From Sycobia sp. Sy_11 (Eukaryota > Arthropoda > Insecta > Hymenoptera > Epichrysomallidae): a DNA stretch of 64,000 nt. Location: contig JACCIC010000096.1 in assembly GCA_018907035.1 (NCBI GenBank), forward strand, positions 1 to 64,000. Direction: 5' to 3'. Under the pieces are notes generated by a model. That model searched no databases and was not told where the DNA came from. It worked only from the letters and a program-made list of their open reading frames with translations. Below are positions 32,042-46,368 of the stretch, piece by piece. The position numbers and the translations under genes are program-made. The stretch's first letter is position 1; each line of letters starts with the position of its first letter.

Positions 32042-35000
32042 CGGGGCGCCCCCGACGCGGCGAACTACAATTTCGTAGTTCGCGTTTTAGCGCGAAATTC
32101 TCCCATCGGACCCGCGCTTCTATGCCTGAATTGCAAATGGCAATGGCTCAAGCGCTCCCTTCAAGTTCGTCAATTACACATTTTTAAGTGGGCAATAATC
32201 CAGAATCGTGAATCGAGGACAATCCGATTTTTCGCCTGCAATACAAGCAGTTTTTCATATATTTTTTTAACTAAATGTCAAATTTTCGCGTTATTTCAGT
32301 GTTGCGTTGGGAAAAATGCTGAAAAATTATTATCTTCTATTATTAGCTGACGCGATTTAACTAAGAAGTATCTTTTCCACGAATTCTAAAAAAAAGAAAG
32401 AAAAAAAAGAAAACGAAACTAGAGAAACAAGCTTCTATTTGCGCTTATTGCACAAGTTATGGTAATTACAAAGTATCAAAACATTAAACGAAAAAAATTA
32501 ATAAAATTTTTTGTACTTTTTTATTACTCATCTTTAAATATAGAAGTAATCAATATGCAATTTTTTTTCATCGTTAACAAAACAAACCTTATTTTCTTCT
32601 ACCTTATTTACTCCATTTGAATCAACCAAATTATCTTCAAACAGTCTTTTAAATAGTACTAAAACTGCCTTTATATAATAATTGAACAAACGTTAAATTG
32701 GCATAATTTATTTACCAGCTACATATAACATATAGAAAACTACCAGTGATAATATGTAAATGAATTGAATCGTAACCGTTGCCTTTTACTTCTCGCGATT
32801 CTCATAAATTCAGAATTTCGATGATAATAATATTTCCTTAAATATCGTTAACGTATCGTCGAAGATAAAATGCAGTAAAATTCAAGCCTTAAATGTGTTT
32901 TGAGCAAATTTTAAACAGTCCGATTTCAGTCATAATCATTTCTTTGAAATTTGTAATTCTTCAACGAGACGAGAATAATTATAAAACCAAAATTTGAAAA
33001 CCCATATTTCTCGTACACTTGTTAAAACTCCTGCTCTAGTCCAAGAAATTTTAATCTTGAAAATTCAATCGACTCGTGATTAAAAACTTTTACGCATTGA
33101 GTTAGTTTCTACTCGTAGTACGCAAAACTTATTCACTAATGATTTGAAACGGCAAAAAAGAAATTCAGCGCTGTAATAACGATACTAATTGAAAAGTTCA
33201 AGGAAATACCGCAGCATCCCCGCATCTTTCGGAACTTATCTTTTCTCTTTGTCTGTATGAAGTATCGGCATCGGATGTAGAGCAACGCGTATAATTCCTC
33301 GTCTCTCGGCGGTGAATCAAGAAAGGGAGTGGTGGACGAGAGGATTCGCCGCAAAGTAAAAGAATAATGGTAAAATCGAGCCGCTCCGCTCGTTACACCG
33401 GGCTGGCGTGATCGATTGCAACGCAACTGCTCGCGCGGGGGGTTGGCGAGGCGATGGATAACGCACGTACGGGTGACACGCACGCGTTGAGCATCGCATT
33501 ATGCTAAATAGCCACCTTTTATCGCTCGTGTATTTTCCCTCTTTTTTTTTTTATTCGCCTATTCCAAGAATCGTTTGATCGATAAACTTACAAAATAGTA
33601 TGTCATAATTCGGCGACGACGCATCGCGGGAAAATCTAGTATAGACCAATTCGGGGGGGGGGGCGGAGGAAATGATTAATGCAAGAATACGGATACTTTT
33701 ATTTGCATTTAATAACGCAAAGGGCGATCGACCTGTACAGCAACACATACGTATTTAGCAAAGTAACTCTTTTCTATAATAACACCTGCTTGTCATACAT
33801 CGATATAAACGTTACTACTAAGTCATCGTCGTTTGGTGGAGTTATTCATGCGATTTGAGCATATTTCGACTGTACCGATCGAAAATAATCGAAGTTATCC
33901 AATAGCCAGGAAGCAATCAATTATTATAAACTCCAATCGCGTATGGATAATTTTCGTATAATTATGTAATTGTGGAAAATCAAAGCTCGTGTGTATTATC
34001 CGATAAAAAATATTACCTAAGCAGAAACGCAAATGAGTGTATTTACAACGATCGGACAGAAATTGCGACCGAAACTGTATCATTAAATAATGCAAAATGT
34101 CGGTAGCACAACGTATGTTTCAAAAATACTAGAAACAATGAGTCGAATGACATGTGATCATTTGCCTACGGACTCTCAATTGCAATCCGCTTTAATGCCG
34201 CGCTTTCGTACGACGGGACAATTATTTTTAAGCGTAATGTCGGCCGTAATGGTTGCTTTCAGGCTCCTCGGGGAATATGATCGTTACGGAGCCCGCGCGT
34301 AATTCGATCAATTCGACACTCATAGAGCGCAGTTTTCGCGTATCGGTGTAAAAGCCTTCGAATTAAAAAAAATTCTTTTTAGTTTCCTTTAGTGGCTGCG
34401 CGCCAGTGTAATGGAAATATTTGACGTTCAAATTACCATTTCGAATCAATACTATCGAAGTTTTCGGCTAAAGGATTATCGACAGATTCCTTTTAAAAAT
34501 TTTGTCGGGTGGCTGGCCTTAGCTTGAAATTCAAATTTAAGTTGCAACTATTCGAAAATCCGCTATTATATTTCGCGTAAAGCTCCGTTACTTCGAATCC
34601 GCAAAAAACTGATGCTCGCAAAAAAAGACTTCGAGTCGCAAAATATTATTACGTACTCATAAGATATTCAAATAACGAATATCGATTCTAAGAATAATCA
34701 AGTCAATTAATGTTATCTGGAAGTAATCGTGTATAGCTGCTCATATCAATTAATAAAACACGTTTATATTAATTTTCATCTCGAACGAAAAAAGCTACCT
34801 CCATTAATCAATGGTCGATCAATTCAAGATTTTTTCTTTTTAATAAAGCAATAAAAAGTACACATATTATTATAATGCTCATAGATATGGAAAACGCTTT
34901 AAGCTTCGTTAAGACCAGATCGCTGTTTTATAGTATATGTTAGCCTTTCTACAACTTTAGATACATCGATTTCATAATTGTATTTATAAAATAAATAGAC

Positions 35001-35689
35001 GCTGTTTTTTCCCAACTTATAATGAAAATGTATACGTTACGATCAAAACATGTTTAACTTTCGGCACTCTGTATAATGACTTGGCTTCAATCATATCCAT
35101 CCATCATCCGTTCAAGTAGATGGGTAATTGTAAAATGCCTATGAGACTTCTGCACAATATTCCATCATTTTGCACATAGTCAGAATTACTATAGTTTCCT
35201 CGATATTCATCTTACATATTGTTTATAACGTTCTTCACTACTGTAGTTACATAAGAATAAAATAAAATTCGATATTTTATATAAATTTTGACTGCGAAAA
35301 ATATCTCACACAACTAAATCTACAATCCACATTTACGAAGCTTTTGCAACTCTACAAGTTTCTAAGTTGCTCCTATAACGATATGGAATAATGTTGAGGG
35401 ATACTTGGCTGCCGAATTTTGTCAAGAAAACGGGCTAACCCTCGCATATTAGAAAATAATTTGAATCTACTGATTCATTAATTATTATTATATTATTAGT
35501 ATTATTATTTGTTAAGGAGTGAAATAGAGTGAGACTATAAATCCTTAAAATGCGAGTGCGCATCAGAGTGTCTTCTATTTCTAGATATTAAAGTTTTTTC
35601 ACTTGTCGTACTACATATAAATCTTGTATAGGTCTCGTACTGTATATCATCACGACGCTGAAACGAGTTAAAAATGTTCCACGACCCGT

Positions 35690-35900
35690 CAACGGCGAGC
35701 GCAAAACACGTCCTCGGCCGTCTGCGTCCCGATTAAAATCGTTGGCGTCTTGGTCGGCGCGCGAACCTGACGTAAGAAAAATTAAAGACCTCGAGTATTC
35801 AAATACGCTGCATCTCCATCGATTGTTTACGCCGCACGCGGCGCATCGCTGATGCAGGTTACGTCATGCCCGCTCGCTGGCCCGTCAAAAGAGCGAATCG
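35690..35900. promoter_or_regulatory. GC-richer island with inverted CRE-like sites
   Basis: Within AT-rich intron DNA this block is CpG-rich and contains TGACGTAA at 35768 and its exact reverse complement TTACGTCA at 35859, plus a GCCGCACGCGGC near-palindrome at 35831. TGACGTAA is a bZIP (CREB/ATF-type) site. An enhancer role is inference. Confidence 0.3.
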
Positions 35901-36272
35901 CCGCGTAGCCGAGACAGCCTCTATTTTCCATCGTTCGACCAATCATTATGCGACGTCGACAAAAAAAAAATCTTAAATGAAATTTAAAGGAGGAGGGAAC
36001 GGGCGAATTCCTTGGCGACTTAGAAATTTGCCATTATTGTATGCTGTTGAATAAACCGAGGTATTCAATTCCGAACGTGGAACTCGTTTTTACGAGTGTA
36101 AGATTTAAAAGAACGCGAGATTATCGAAGATAAATGCATTTTTCTTGTATAGGCAGAGAACCCCAAACGAACATCTCGACAGCTACTATAATATAGACTG
36201 GTCAACCTTGACTATTTGTTCGTTGTACAGATAAAAAAAACCGTATTCTTTCACATTTCAGAGCAATTTTTC

Positions 36273-36275
<3 letters not shown>

Positions 36276-36345
<70 letters not shown>
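36276..36345. repeat. Compound (TA)n(TG)n(TA)n microsatellite
   Basis: TA array, about 13 GT units, then TA again. Same architecture as the array at 19237. Confidence 0.9.
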
Positions 36346-36375
36346 AACATTCCGATATCCACACAAAACTCGTTT

Positions 36376-36800
36376 TCACGAATCAGTCAATTTCGTCAGT
36401 CTTGCGCGAAGTGCACAATAAGAGTATACCGACGACTCTATAAACGACGGAAAGATAATCGCCCGACAGCCGCGGGTCATCAATCGTTCTTTTATCGGCG
36501 CCGCAAGATCGCCGTATGAGCCACGATGCGCATGGACGCGATCTCGGCGCCCATCGTCGCGCGACGCACCGCATTAGCGGGGGGGAATTACGCGTAAGGA
36601 GAACCCGGTCCGAAAAACAAGGATCTGAGAGGGGGACGTATACATTGACTCGTCCGAGGATGCACGCTGACCGCGCGGACGCGAGTGTGGAAGAGATGGA
36701 GGGGGGGGAGAAGACTGTAGCGACATGAAAAACTTATATACACGATAAAGAAACAGAAATGGGAGGTGCTGGCTGGGAGGACTTTAGCTGTCTGGCTCAT
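36376..36800. other. GC-richer island
   Basis: About 400 bases with many CpG and G-runs (36576, 36701) in AT-rich surroundings. Open frames are short and unrecognised on both strands. Could be regulatory or a decayed element. Confidence 0.3.
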
Positions 36801-36814
36801 CGCGTCGCGCGCAC

Positions 36815-36882
36815 ATTAATAATAATAATAATGACAACAAGAACAACAACAACAACAACAGCAAAAACAATAATAATAATAA
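36815..36882. repeat. (AAT/AAC)n trinucleotide array
   Basis: AAT units pass into AAC units and back to AAT; a GATA array (36916 to 36931) follows nearby. Confidence 0.85.
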
Positions 36883-38289
36883 GGATTCTGCATTTTTTGT
36901 CGATCTATCAACGTGATAGATAGATAGATAGTGGGTGCCTCGGTCGTCGCGTTTCTGTAAAATATAGCCAGATCAAAATATTTTTCTCCATTGCATTTTT
37001 CGTTCATTCCCCTCGTACTCCATTTATTACTTTTCCTGGTCCCGTCCCATTGCAATTGAATCTCCGATTGTCCATAGGCTCTTTGAAAGCTTCAAAAACG
37101 ATTTTTTTTACTGAGTTACTTTTACTGAGATTTATTACTTTACTGAGTATATTATAAATACATATCTAGGCAAAAGAGTAAAAGCGTTTATTTGCACCCG
37201 TCCAATCCACGCTCTGTTTCTATACAAGGCACTTGGTCGGAAATGAGCGAGCATCAAAATGGATAGGTGCATTTATTTCGTATTCGTTAGATAGGGAAAG
37301 GAAGCGAGGAGAGATGACTCGGCGACAAATCATACATTTTTACGTTCTTTGCTTATAATCTGTCAGAAGTTTTAACGAACACACTTGATATCATTCAGTG
37401 CGGATCATAAATTGCGATTAATAACTCTTTTTTATTCTATCTAAGTTTTTTGATAACGTATATTAGTGATGATTGTTAAAATTTGTTCCAAATTTGAATC
37501 ACAGCAATCGAAATATTTATCAAATATTGTATTATCGATCGATTTGTAAAAGAAAAATGTAATAAGCTTAAGTAATGGCAGAGGATAATGATGCGATAAT
37601 GCATCAAAATATGCCCGGCGCCTATTATGAATTATATAAGCTAGGCTGGATCTAGGTGCTTCTAAAGGTGGTCAATGCACTTTACCAATTAGTGAATTTT
37701 TATCATTGACGAAAAACCTTTATGGCTTCTTTTTTCGATCAAAAAATTCTATAGAGCAACAAAATCATTATCTTGGTATAATAAAATAAAGCAAAAATTA
37801 ATACTTTAACGGAAAACCAGATGATCGATAGGAACTGCCGGTGGCAGTGCGTTAAAGGGGATGGATGCACGATAACATAATCAACTCGATTATCAAAGCC
37901 TTTAAGGATGTTTCAAATGGCGTACCGCAGTTTAATTATTACTACTCAAAGCATTGGTTTTATACGAAAAATTAAGAAAAATTTGAAAATTTCTTGTTAG
38001 TTATTGAAATTAATATATTCTCTAAAATTTATTGAAATAAGTTACTACTACAAATCAATGAAATTACCAAGTCATACTTATAGTTCTTAGATTCGTTCAT
38101 TAATAATGCTATATTTTTGAAGCAAGGAATAAATTCTATGAATTTTGGAAAAAAAACAAAAACAATTATTGGAATTTAGAATATTCTCGAGAATACAGAC
38201 GAATCAAGAATAATTATAATTGTAACGTTTGAAAGAATCTGAATTTCTGACGAGTTAAAGTTAGAATATTTTCCAATATATACATACAT

Positions 38290-38296
<7 letters not shown>

Positions 38297-38341
<45 letters not shown>
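38297..38341. repeat. (TA)n microsatellite
   Basis: About 22 TA units preceded by TACATACA. Confidence 0.9.
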
Positions 38342-38343
<2 letters not shown>

Positions 38344-40747
38344 TGTGATGTATAATTGATATTACATTAACTATTCCACTCCCGTTTCTATTAAAAAATA
38401 AAAAAATGGACACTTTTATGTCTGACTTTCACTTTGCGTCCATCGTTCCTTCTTCATTTTCTAAATGTTATTGTAATCTCTATTAAATAATCCATGACCC
38501 ATTTTCTTTTTATGATAAACTACAGGGTTAAGTGATAATAAAGTGATCATCAAGTAAAACAAAATTAAGTGAACAAACTTCGTGTATAAAATAGATTTTT
38601 CGAAGATTAATTAAAATTTACACCGCTTACTTTATCATTTTTTAATTTAGCCAATAATAAGTTGATATTTTCGTGGTAGGTTTTTAACTGTATGATCTCG
38701 TAGAAAACAACTAGATTTTCTTTTACTTCTACATTTAAAATACAAAAAATATTATATGATTTAATAATAATTATATTATTTTGATATAATTAGATACTTT
38801 TTTCTAAATTATTAATTTAGATTATGCAGAGAAAAAATAATTCAAATTATTAATAATTATTTTCGTATTAGACAGTTTGTCTTCTCGATTTTAGAAAATA
38901 TATAAATTTTTAATATAATACTTGTTATACATAAATAAAGAGTTAGAAATTTAAACATACGTTTTTGCGACACGCATAATAACTATAATTATGTAGATGG
39001 AATGGCATTTTAATAATTTATGAATAATAATAATTTCAATGTTCGCTAAAGAATTGCCTAGTAATCAGCTAATGGGATCGTATTTACCGCGATCGCATTA
39101 GCTTTGCAAAGTATTAGTGGAAATGATTGGGTCATTTTTCATTGTACCTCATTTATTGAACATACGGCTCATGAAATATTCCAAATCAAACGTATGATAA
39201 GGAAAATTTTCAGCTATACTGGATTAGTCATAAATAAATTCTGAACGCACTACTGGAAAACTTATATTTTTATTTAATGCACAACTTTTTCCTTTTATAA
39301 TCTAAGCAGTGAAAGTTCATAGTTAGATATTATTGCCACAATAAATCCATCTGATATTCTATACAGCGCAGTCTTGTACAATTATTAAAGTTTTATGAAA
39401 GTATTTTATCATTAAATTATGTCACTCGACATGATAATTATAATTCTAGAGTTCGATTTATGATGAAAAAATTCATGATTTTTTTTTTATATAATTTTTT
39501 TACCAGAAAAACCAGAAATCATTAGTTATTTAAGAAAAATCAAATATTTTTATACGTAAACGTATACGGAAAATATTCAGAAATAGAGACAGAAATTTGC
39601 ACAGGGTACAGGGCACAGGCAGCAGAAATACTTGTAAAGGGTCTTAATACAATTGCGATAAATGACATACCACTTAATACGGTAAATATATCTGTATTTA
39701 AGCAACTCAGAGGATAACGGCTCGAATTATAATTTAGTAATTCTATTGCTGTTTTATAAATAATACGAAGACATTACTAATTGTAAGTAAGTTCTTTTTA
39801 TTCCTTTCAAGAATAAAGAAAGGCGAAAAAAAATTCGAGCAATGAAGTGTTATATTTTTTCTATGTCAAATATGCATCTGTTTTACTTTTCGACCAATAG
39901 AGATCAATTACGCGTATCGCATTAAATTATTTGAATTTTTTATTTATAAATAACGTTTAATTTTTCATAATCATCAAAAGTTTTTTCCAAAAACCTTTTA
40001 AATTATTTTAATTAATTATATTTTTGGATGTGTAAATTCTCTTTAGAGGATGCGAAATATCCCAAAACGACTGCGTAATTTAATACGTTTATTAGTACTT
40101 TTGATGCTTTAAAAGCAAACAAAGAGACTTTATGAAATTAATTAAAGAAAAGGGGACAAAATCGGGAAGGGATCGAAATCATAAGATTATTTTAATAAGT
40201 AAAGAAAATACAGGAAAGTATTTAAAATTGTATAATATTCTAGAAATTTAAAGGATGAATTATTATTAGAAAATAATAATAATACTAAGAATATATCAAT
40301 TATATACCAAAGAGCTCTGTACAAATAAAGGAAAAAATATCTCCATATTGTTATTAAAATTACGTACCTGAGAACTAAGAAAACCAATTTATATTTCGTA
40401 TATTAAATCATAATCAACTTCATGAACGAATGAATAATATTATCTTACCTGAGAAAATATTTTTTGTTCATTTTAGTTCTTGAATAATATGTTACTAAAG
40501 TATATATACAGTATGAAATCAGAAGCAAGAGTACGAAACTGTCGAAGGTGCCTTTTGCTCTTCTTTCATTTCACCCAGGAAGCCGTTAATTAAATTATAT
40601 TGACTAAAATGAACACGTTTACGCCTGTTATACAGTTAGATGAAATTAATTATAATACAATGCTTCAAATTATGCGGTGCAACAATTACAGTAATATGCG
40701 CATATTTGCTGCTCCTTCTATAATCAAATATGCGACATATATCCCAC

Positions 40748-40749
<2 letters not shown>

Positions 40750-40804
<55 letters not shown>
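40750..40804. repeat. (TA)n microsatellite, first of a pair
   Basis: About 27 TA units; a second array starts 97 bases further on. Confidence 0.9.
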
Positions 40805-40805
<1 letters not shown>

Positions 40806-40897
40806 GTATTATAAGTCGACATATTGGCTGTTTGAATAATTTTGAGCTTTAAATAAAATGCATCCAAAAGGCGAATTGTAAATTTTATGCACAACAA

Positions 40898-40900
<3 letters not shown>

Positions 40901-40947
<47 letters not shown>
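40901..40947. repeat. (TA)n microsatellite, second of a pair
   Basis: About 23 TA units. Confidence 0.9.
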
Positions 40948-40949
<2 letters not shown>

Positions 40950-42959
40950 CCCGATAACGAATCATTCATCGCCCGACTGTTTCATGCGCGGCCTGGCTTT
41001 TCATATTATCGATCGATTGTCGAGTCCACATAAAAAGCATCTGCCATCGTCATTCGATAACGCGATGCGGTCGCAGTATCGCGCACATCACTTGGCCTCC
41101 CACGCTAAGCTAACGACGCGACTACTTTCAGTTATATATGGACTCTTCGTGTATACCCGATCGTTAACGCGTGGGAACCGCAGGGCACTATATATATATC
41201 TGCTTGCAACGTTTGATATTAGTCTGTTCGGAAAGAGACAGGCTTTATAATCGAGGAACTTCTTCATTTTAATTGATTTTGTATACTGATAATGGCTTTA
41301 TGAAAGTGATTATTAATAAACTAGATATGCAAATGCTTCATTCTTATAAGAATTTGATCATATGTTTGACTAAGTACAAAATGAGTTTTTAATCAATGTT
41401 ATATGCTTCTTTCTGCCTTCTTTTAGACTTAAGCATCCAAAAGCTTCAACATTAATGATCATATATTTTAAAGTTGACTAAATAAGCAGCTAACGCGCGC
41501 CAACATCGGAAGGAGCGTCGAGTGGTATTTAATAGCTCTGTTGAAGTCAGAAATAGCTAAAGAGAATGAATGGAAAACCAGAGATAGGAACTTGTCGATA
41601 TAACATTATTCAAAACAAAATACTAAACAATGAATAACAAAACTAAGCTATCCGAGTATATGGAATTTTCTGAACTTAATATGTCTATACTCTCATGAAC
41701 CCTTCATTATGCGAAAATTTTATTTTCGGCAAAGAAGAAAATTCGGAGGCAATTACGAATTATTCTCAAATTAAATTTTTACGAAATTTAAGATAAATTT
41801 TGAGAAAATTAATTTAATATAGTTTAAGACTTATAAAGGAGAGAAACCTTTTTTAATAGAGATTATTATTAATGAAATTACTTTTCGGGAAAAATTAGAG
41901 GTAGCCGATTTAGAGTTTCTGAGTTGGAAATCAAAATCCGTGGATGGGCATTACGGGTACAAAAATACCAGTCACAAGAAAATGTTAGAATAACACTCCT
42001 GTACATCAGTATACAGTACTTATGAATGTTATGCGATCTAAATAAACTTCTATAAATAATCTTCTAAAGAATGATAAATCCGGGATATTGTCTTTAAGCC
42101 AATTGCCCTTTGAACGGTCGGAATATATTTCATTACGGTATAATCTATCGTGGTTAAACGGTATGGATTTGAATTTAGATTAAGTAGGACGATAAAAAGT
42201 ACATTTTCAAGAATATTAAAATTCCTATCGCGCGTCGAAAATACATATTGATTACCAGGAACGGACTAATATATATAATATATTTTCAAATCGTACACTT
42301 AATATATTACGTATAAATGAAATTGTGGTTAGCAACATTAACGTAGCCGTAGAAAGAAGAGTAGACTTAAACCGGATGCAGAATTATTAAATTTTGAGAA
42401 CAGAATCGATAATGAACCATATCAAGGTGACTTTAGTGATTATTATAAAAACACAATTTTATTTAAGATCAAGAAACGGGTTTTCTTTAGAATTATTGAT
42501 ACAAATACATTTGAAAATATTGATATTAGTCACATGGATTTACGTGAAACATAATCTTAAATCGCAGCTATAACTTTTGTATAAAGATATTTCTAATCTA
42601 GATAATTTATTAAAATTATGAATAAAAGTTAAATAAATCAGTTTGTTTTTGCTTTTAATTACTTTTAGTTCATGAAAAAAATTAAATATTAATATAAAAA
42701 ATAATTTAATATGCGTTATGATAGAAATTTCAAAGTGTATCCCTCCAGACTTTCCATTTGAATCCAAAGCTGTACAATGATTCTACTAAAGAATACCTTT
42801 TTGCTCTCATAAATTTATCGGACACGTCGACAATGAGCCTGCAGCTTTTAGAGCGTCATTCGTTCGCGCTGCATCGTTTTCGGAGATTATTTCAAATATT
42901 AGCGAGATGTAAAAATTTTACTCTGATCTCTTTGTTTACAACGACGTAATGACCCATAT

Positions 42960-43201
42960 ATTTATTTCAGTTTTTGTTTTCGTTGTTGTTGTAATGTACC
43001 TGGAAACAGATAAAAGAAGTTGTAGAGAAATTAGAAACGAGGCTACTGGTAACATTGAACAAGTACGTTTGATTATTGTTCTTTTCTTTCTTTTCATTTT
43101 CTTGTTTTTTTGCAATATACTTACAAAAAGATAAAAGAACTTTTAGAGAAATGAGAAATAAGGTTACTAGTGACACTGAACGAGTACGTTTGATTATTAT
43201 C
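42960..43201. repeat. 121 bp tandem duplication, two diverged copies
   Basis: Two adjoining units (about 42960 to 43080 and 43081 to 43201) align base for base with a 121-base offset. Both contain GATAAAAGAA, TTAGAGAAAT-like, GTACGTTTGATTATT blocks. Roughly one base in six differs in the core. A smaller 30 bp tandem pair lies at 43382 to 43441. Confidence 0.75.
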
Positions 43202-45190
43202 TATAGTGTAAAACATTAATCAAAATTACGAAAGAAAACTACTTGTGTGCTATAGTAACTTATATCCGGCAATTCCTTTAAGAGCTTCCAAAACAAAAGA
43301 TAAGTGACAATAAATTTTCTGCTCGACATTATATACTCGATAAATTTTGCTGCTCGATCTTTTACACACGTCTCTTACTCCATGAAATTATATGTTTATG
43401 ATATCGTTTATATGAAGTTATGTGTTTACGATATCCTGTAATAAGCGCACTACACGTTGCACTCATTATATCCCAAATGTTTTTAGTCATTTTAATCCGA
43501 AAAAAACAATGTTTCGGAAATAATAACTTATAATAATGAATAAGTATGAGTTAGAAAATGAACAATACGTTAATTAATATAAGTATTAAAGACTTACTAA
43601 CTGTTACAATAGTTATATGTATAATGACTAAATAATTATCTAACCAGGATATTTTGTCCCTTAACAATTTCCTTTAAACATAGGACTTTTCTAGATGCCT
43701 ACAGAAAACGCAAAAACACATTAGACTTTAACGTATCTGCACTGGAATAGATGATCTAGGTTTATATAAAAATATAGGATGCCAAACAGTTCAGTTTAAA
43801 TATTTCTTTACTCCCCCGCTCCATTAAACAATTTGGAGACAATTTACAGGTATGCGACAATTTCGTTTCAGGTAATTATAATATACAATTACCTCAAACC
43901 TAGCCCGCCTCCCAAACATCATCGGGCAACGTTTGCAAGCCTTTGCAAGACGGCAAAGAACTTGAAATTCATGATAAAAAAAATACAAGGTATTGCACAT
44001 TTATTATTAATACACTAAATTTACATACGTAAATATAGTTATTCGTGCTTAGGTAAGGAATATTAAAAGATTGTATTCTATTTGTGCACAATGTCATAGT
44101 AAAATCTTCATTATACTATGATACAGTCAAAATCGTAAATTTTTTTCCAAAGCCTCTAACAAATAATTTATTTGTACCATAAAGTTGGCATATAAATTCT
44201 AAAAAAAAATTCTGCGAGACAATCTAGACTTTTTAATATCAAGTTTATTTGATGAATCTATCAGATAACTAATTTTTTGTCACCCTTGTAATGTTGCTAA
44301 TTCAGTATTTTATAATTTATAATTATACTCTTCTTAAACATTTGGTAATGAAAAGAGAAATCTGCTTCAATCTTTTCAGTTTTCTGTAATAATGCAATCG
44401 AGAATGCAATCAACTTCATTGTCAGAATCAATAAAATTTAGTCAAAACTAAAATAAACACAAACGCATACGATACTATTCAATTTAATTATAGTTAATAA
44501 AATTACTGTGGTTCTTCATCCATAAAATTTCAGCTGCATTTACGAAAGATCGACGATTAGGAATTCCATTGGTTCTTATTGATGTATATATGTATATGTG
44601 TATAGGTTTATAACGATACGGATTCTTTTTCGATTCTCTCTAGTCTCCAGCTGTTTTCTATTTCTAATAGGGCAGAACTGATATTGCCGCGGGCTCTAGT
44701 GTCGACCGCATTATAGTGCGTCTAAAAGGCGCAAGAGTAGGTAAGTGAAGTCCTGTACGAAATTATAGAGTAAAGTGCAACCTTTTGGCCTTTTATGTCT
44801 GCTAAGTAGTACGCGGGGTAGTATATAGGCGTCTGCGTTGAGAGGACACTTTTGCTAATGTCACTATATACATATACAAAGCTCTATTATTCGTTTTCAA
44901 ATAATGCACTTTTTATTGCTGCTGCAAAGAAATCATCAAAGCAGTCGTAAAATTTTTCATTATTTGTATAGTCTTGCTATCGGTAGAAGAGGGATGAAAT
45001 TATTTGTTCGCTCTCAAAGTTAGCTGATGTAAATCTAAGTAACAAGAATAAAAAGTATTGAACAAACTAGTTTATTTTAAATATCGATGGAAGGAATGAT
45101 GCTTATCTCTATATGCAAAATTATTTATTTATTTAGCCATCTCAATCGAGAGAAGAAATAAAAAAAAATATATATATATATTTTAGCAGA

Positions 45191-45273
45191 CCTGTTGCTA
45201 CCTCTATATTATGTTAATTTATACAAGCCTTTTTCTAGTGACATTAAAGATAAAATTTATTAGTAGCAACAGG
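45191..45273. repeat. 11 bp perfect inverted repeat
   Basis: CCTGTTGCTAC at 45191 to 45201 and GTAGCAACAGG at 45263 to 45273, with a 61-base spacer. A possible foldback; no element recognised. Confidence 0.6.
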
Positions 45274-46013
45274 TAACAGCCAATAAATTTACAGAAGCCC
45301 GGAATTTAGAATAATTATGTATGTCATCGAATGCTCGTATATCATTATACACTACCGTAATGTGTATTGTATTTAAGGCAAAAATATAATTTCTGGCATA
45401 ATAAATAAAAAAAATAAAAAAAATAAATATCCATTCCAGAAAATCAACCATCAGGCCGCATACGTAATTTTTTAAATAATCACTACATTTTTTAACGTCC
45501 TTTGAAAAATAACACCAACCTATACTTTGACACTGCATCTCGTTAAAAAATATATTGCTTTTTCATTGAAACGATACTTCATGCGATTCTGATATTTTAT
45601 TTAGAAACCCTAATGAGAATTAAAAATCGCTAAATTCGCTCGCTCTAGCCAGAGTGACAAGTTTAAAGAATTTACGGCAACTTTAAATCGCTTAAGACGA
45701 CCGAACTTAGCCCTTTAATCCCGATTCGTATCAATTACAATTTAGTCACTTCCTCTCATTCCGCGACAAAATTATACGAATTTATCGCGGTCATCCGAGA
45801 GTTCTGCGAATAAAATACAATATTCATCCTACCAACTGTGTCAAAGTAAGGGGCATAAAAGTGTACGGAAAGCTACATGCATCGGAACGACACACCCGGG
45901 ACGATCCGCTTTAAACGTGAAAAGGTATAAAGACCGTATGAAGACAGACGGGGCGATCGCGCAATCCGAATTTAAAATCGTCCTCTTCCCGTTCTAACGA
46001 GAAAATAAGTATT

Positions 46014-46014
<1 letters not shown>

Positions 46015-46068
<54 letters not shown>
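46015..46068. repeat. (GA)n microsatellite
   Basis: About 26 GA units on the plus strand, facing a CT array 210 bases downstream. Confidence 0.92.
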
Positions 46069-46074
<6 letters not shown>

Positions 46075-46278
46075 CGAGATAGAGAGAGGAAGAGAGATAG
46101 CCGACAGACGAAAATAATAAGGCGTCGCGCGCAATAACCTCGTGACGCGCGGCCCTGTAATTCAAGCTCTCCGGGTAGTTTTCTCTGCGGGGAGTAAATA
46201 TATATATATAGACGGGGTCGCAGTAAATCGCGGCTAATGATGTGCCTACTTACTTTGGTTGCACTCCACTTTTTCTCG

Positions 46279-46318
46279 TTCTCTCTCTCTCTCCTTCTCT
46301 CTCCCTCCCTCTCTCTCT

Positions 46319-46365
<47 letters not shown>
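46279..46365. repeat. (CT)n microsatellite
   Basis: CT arrays with CC/CCC interruptions, then about 22 uninterrupted CT units (46322 to 46365). Confidence 0.92.
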
Positions 46366-46368
<3 letters not shown>

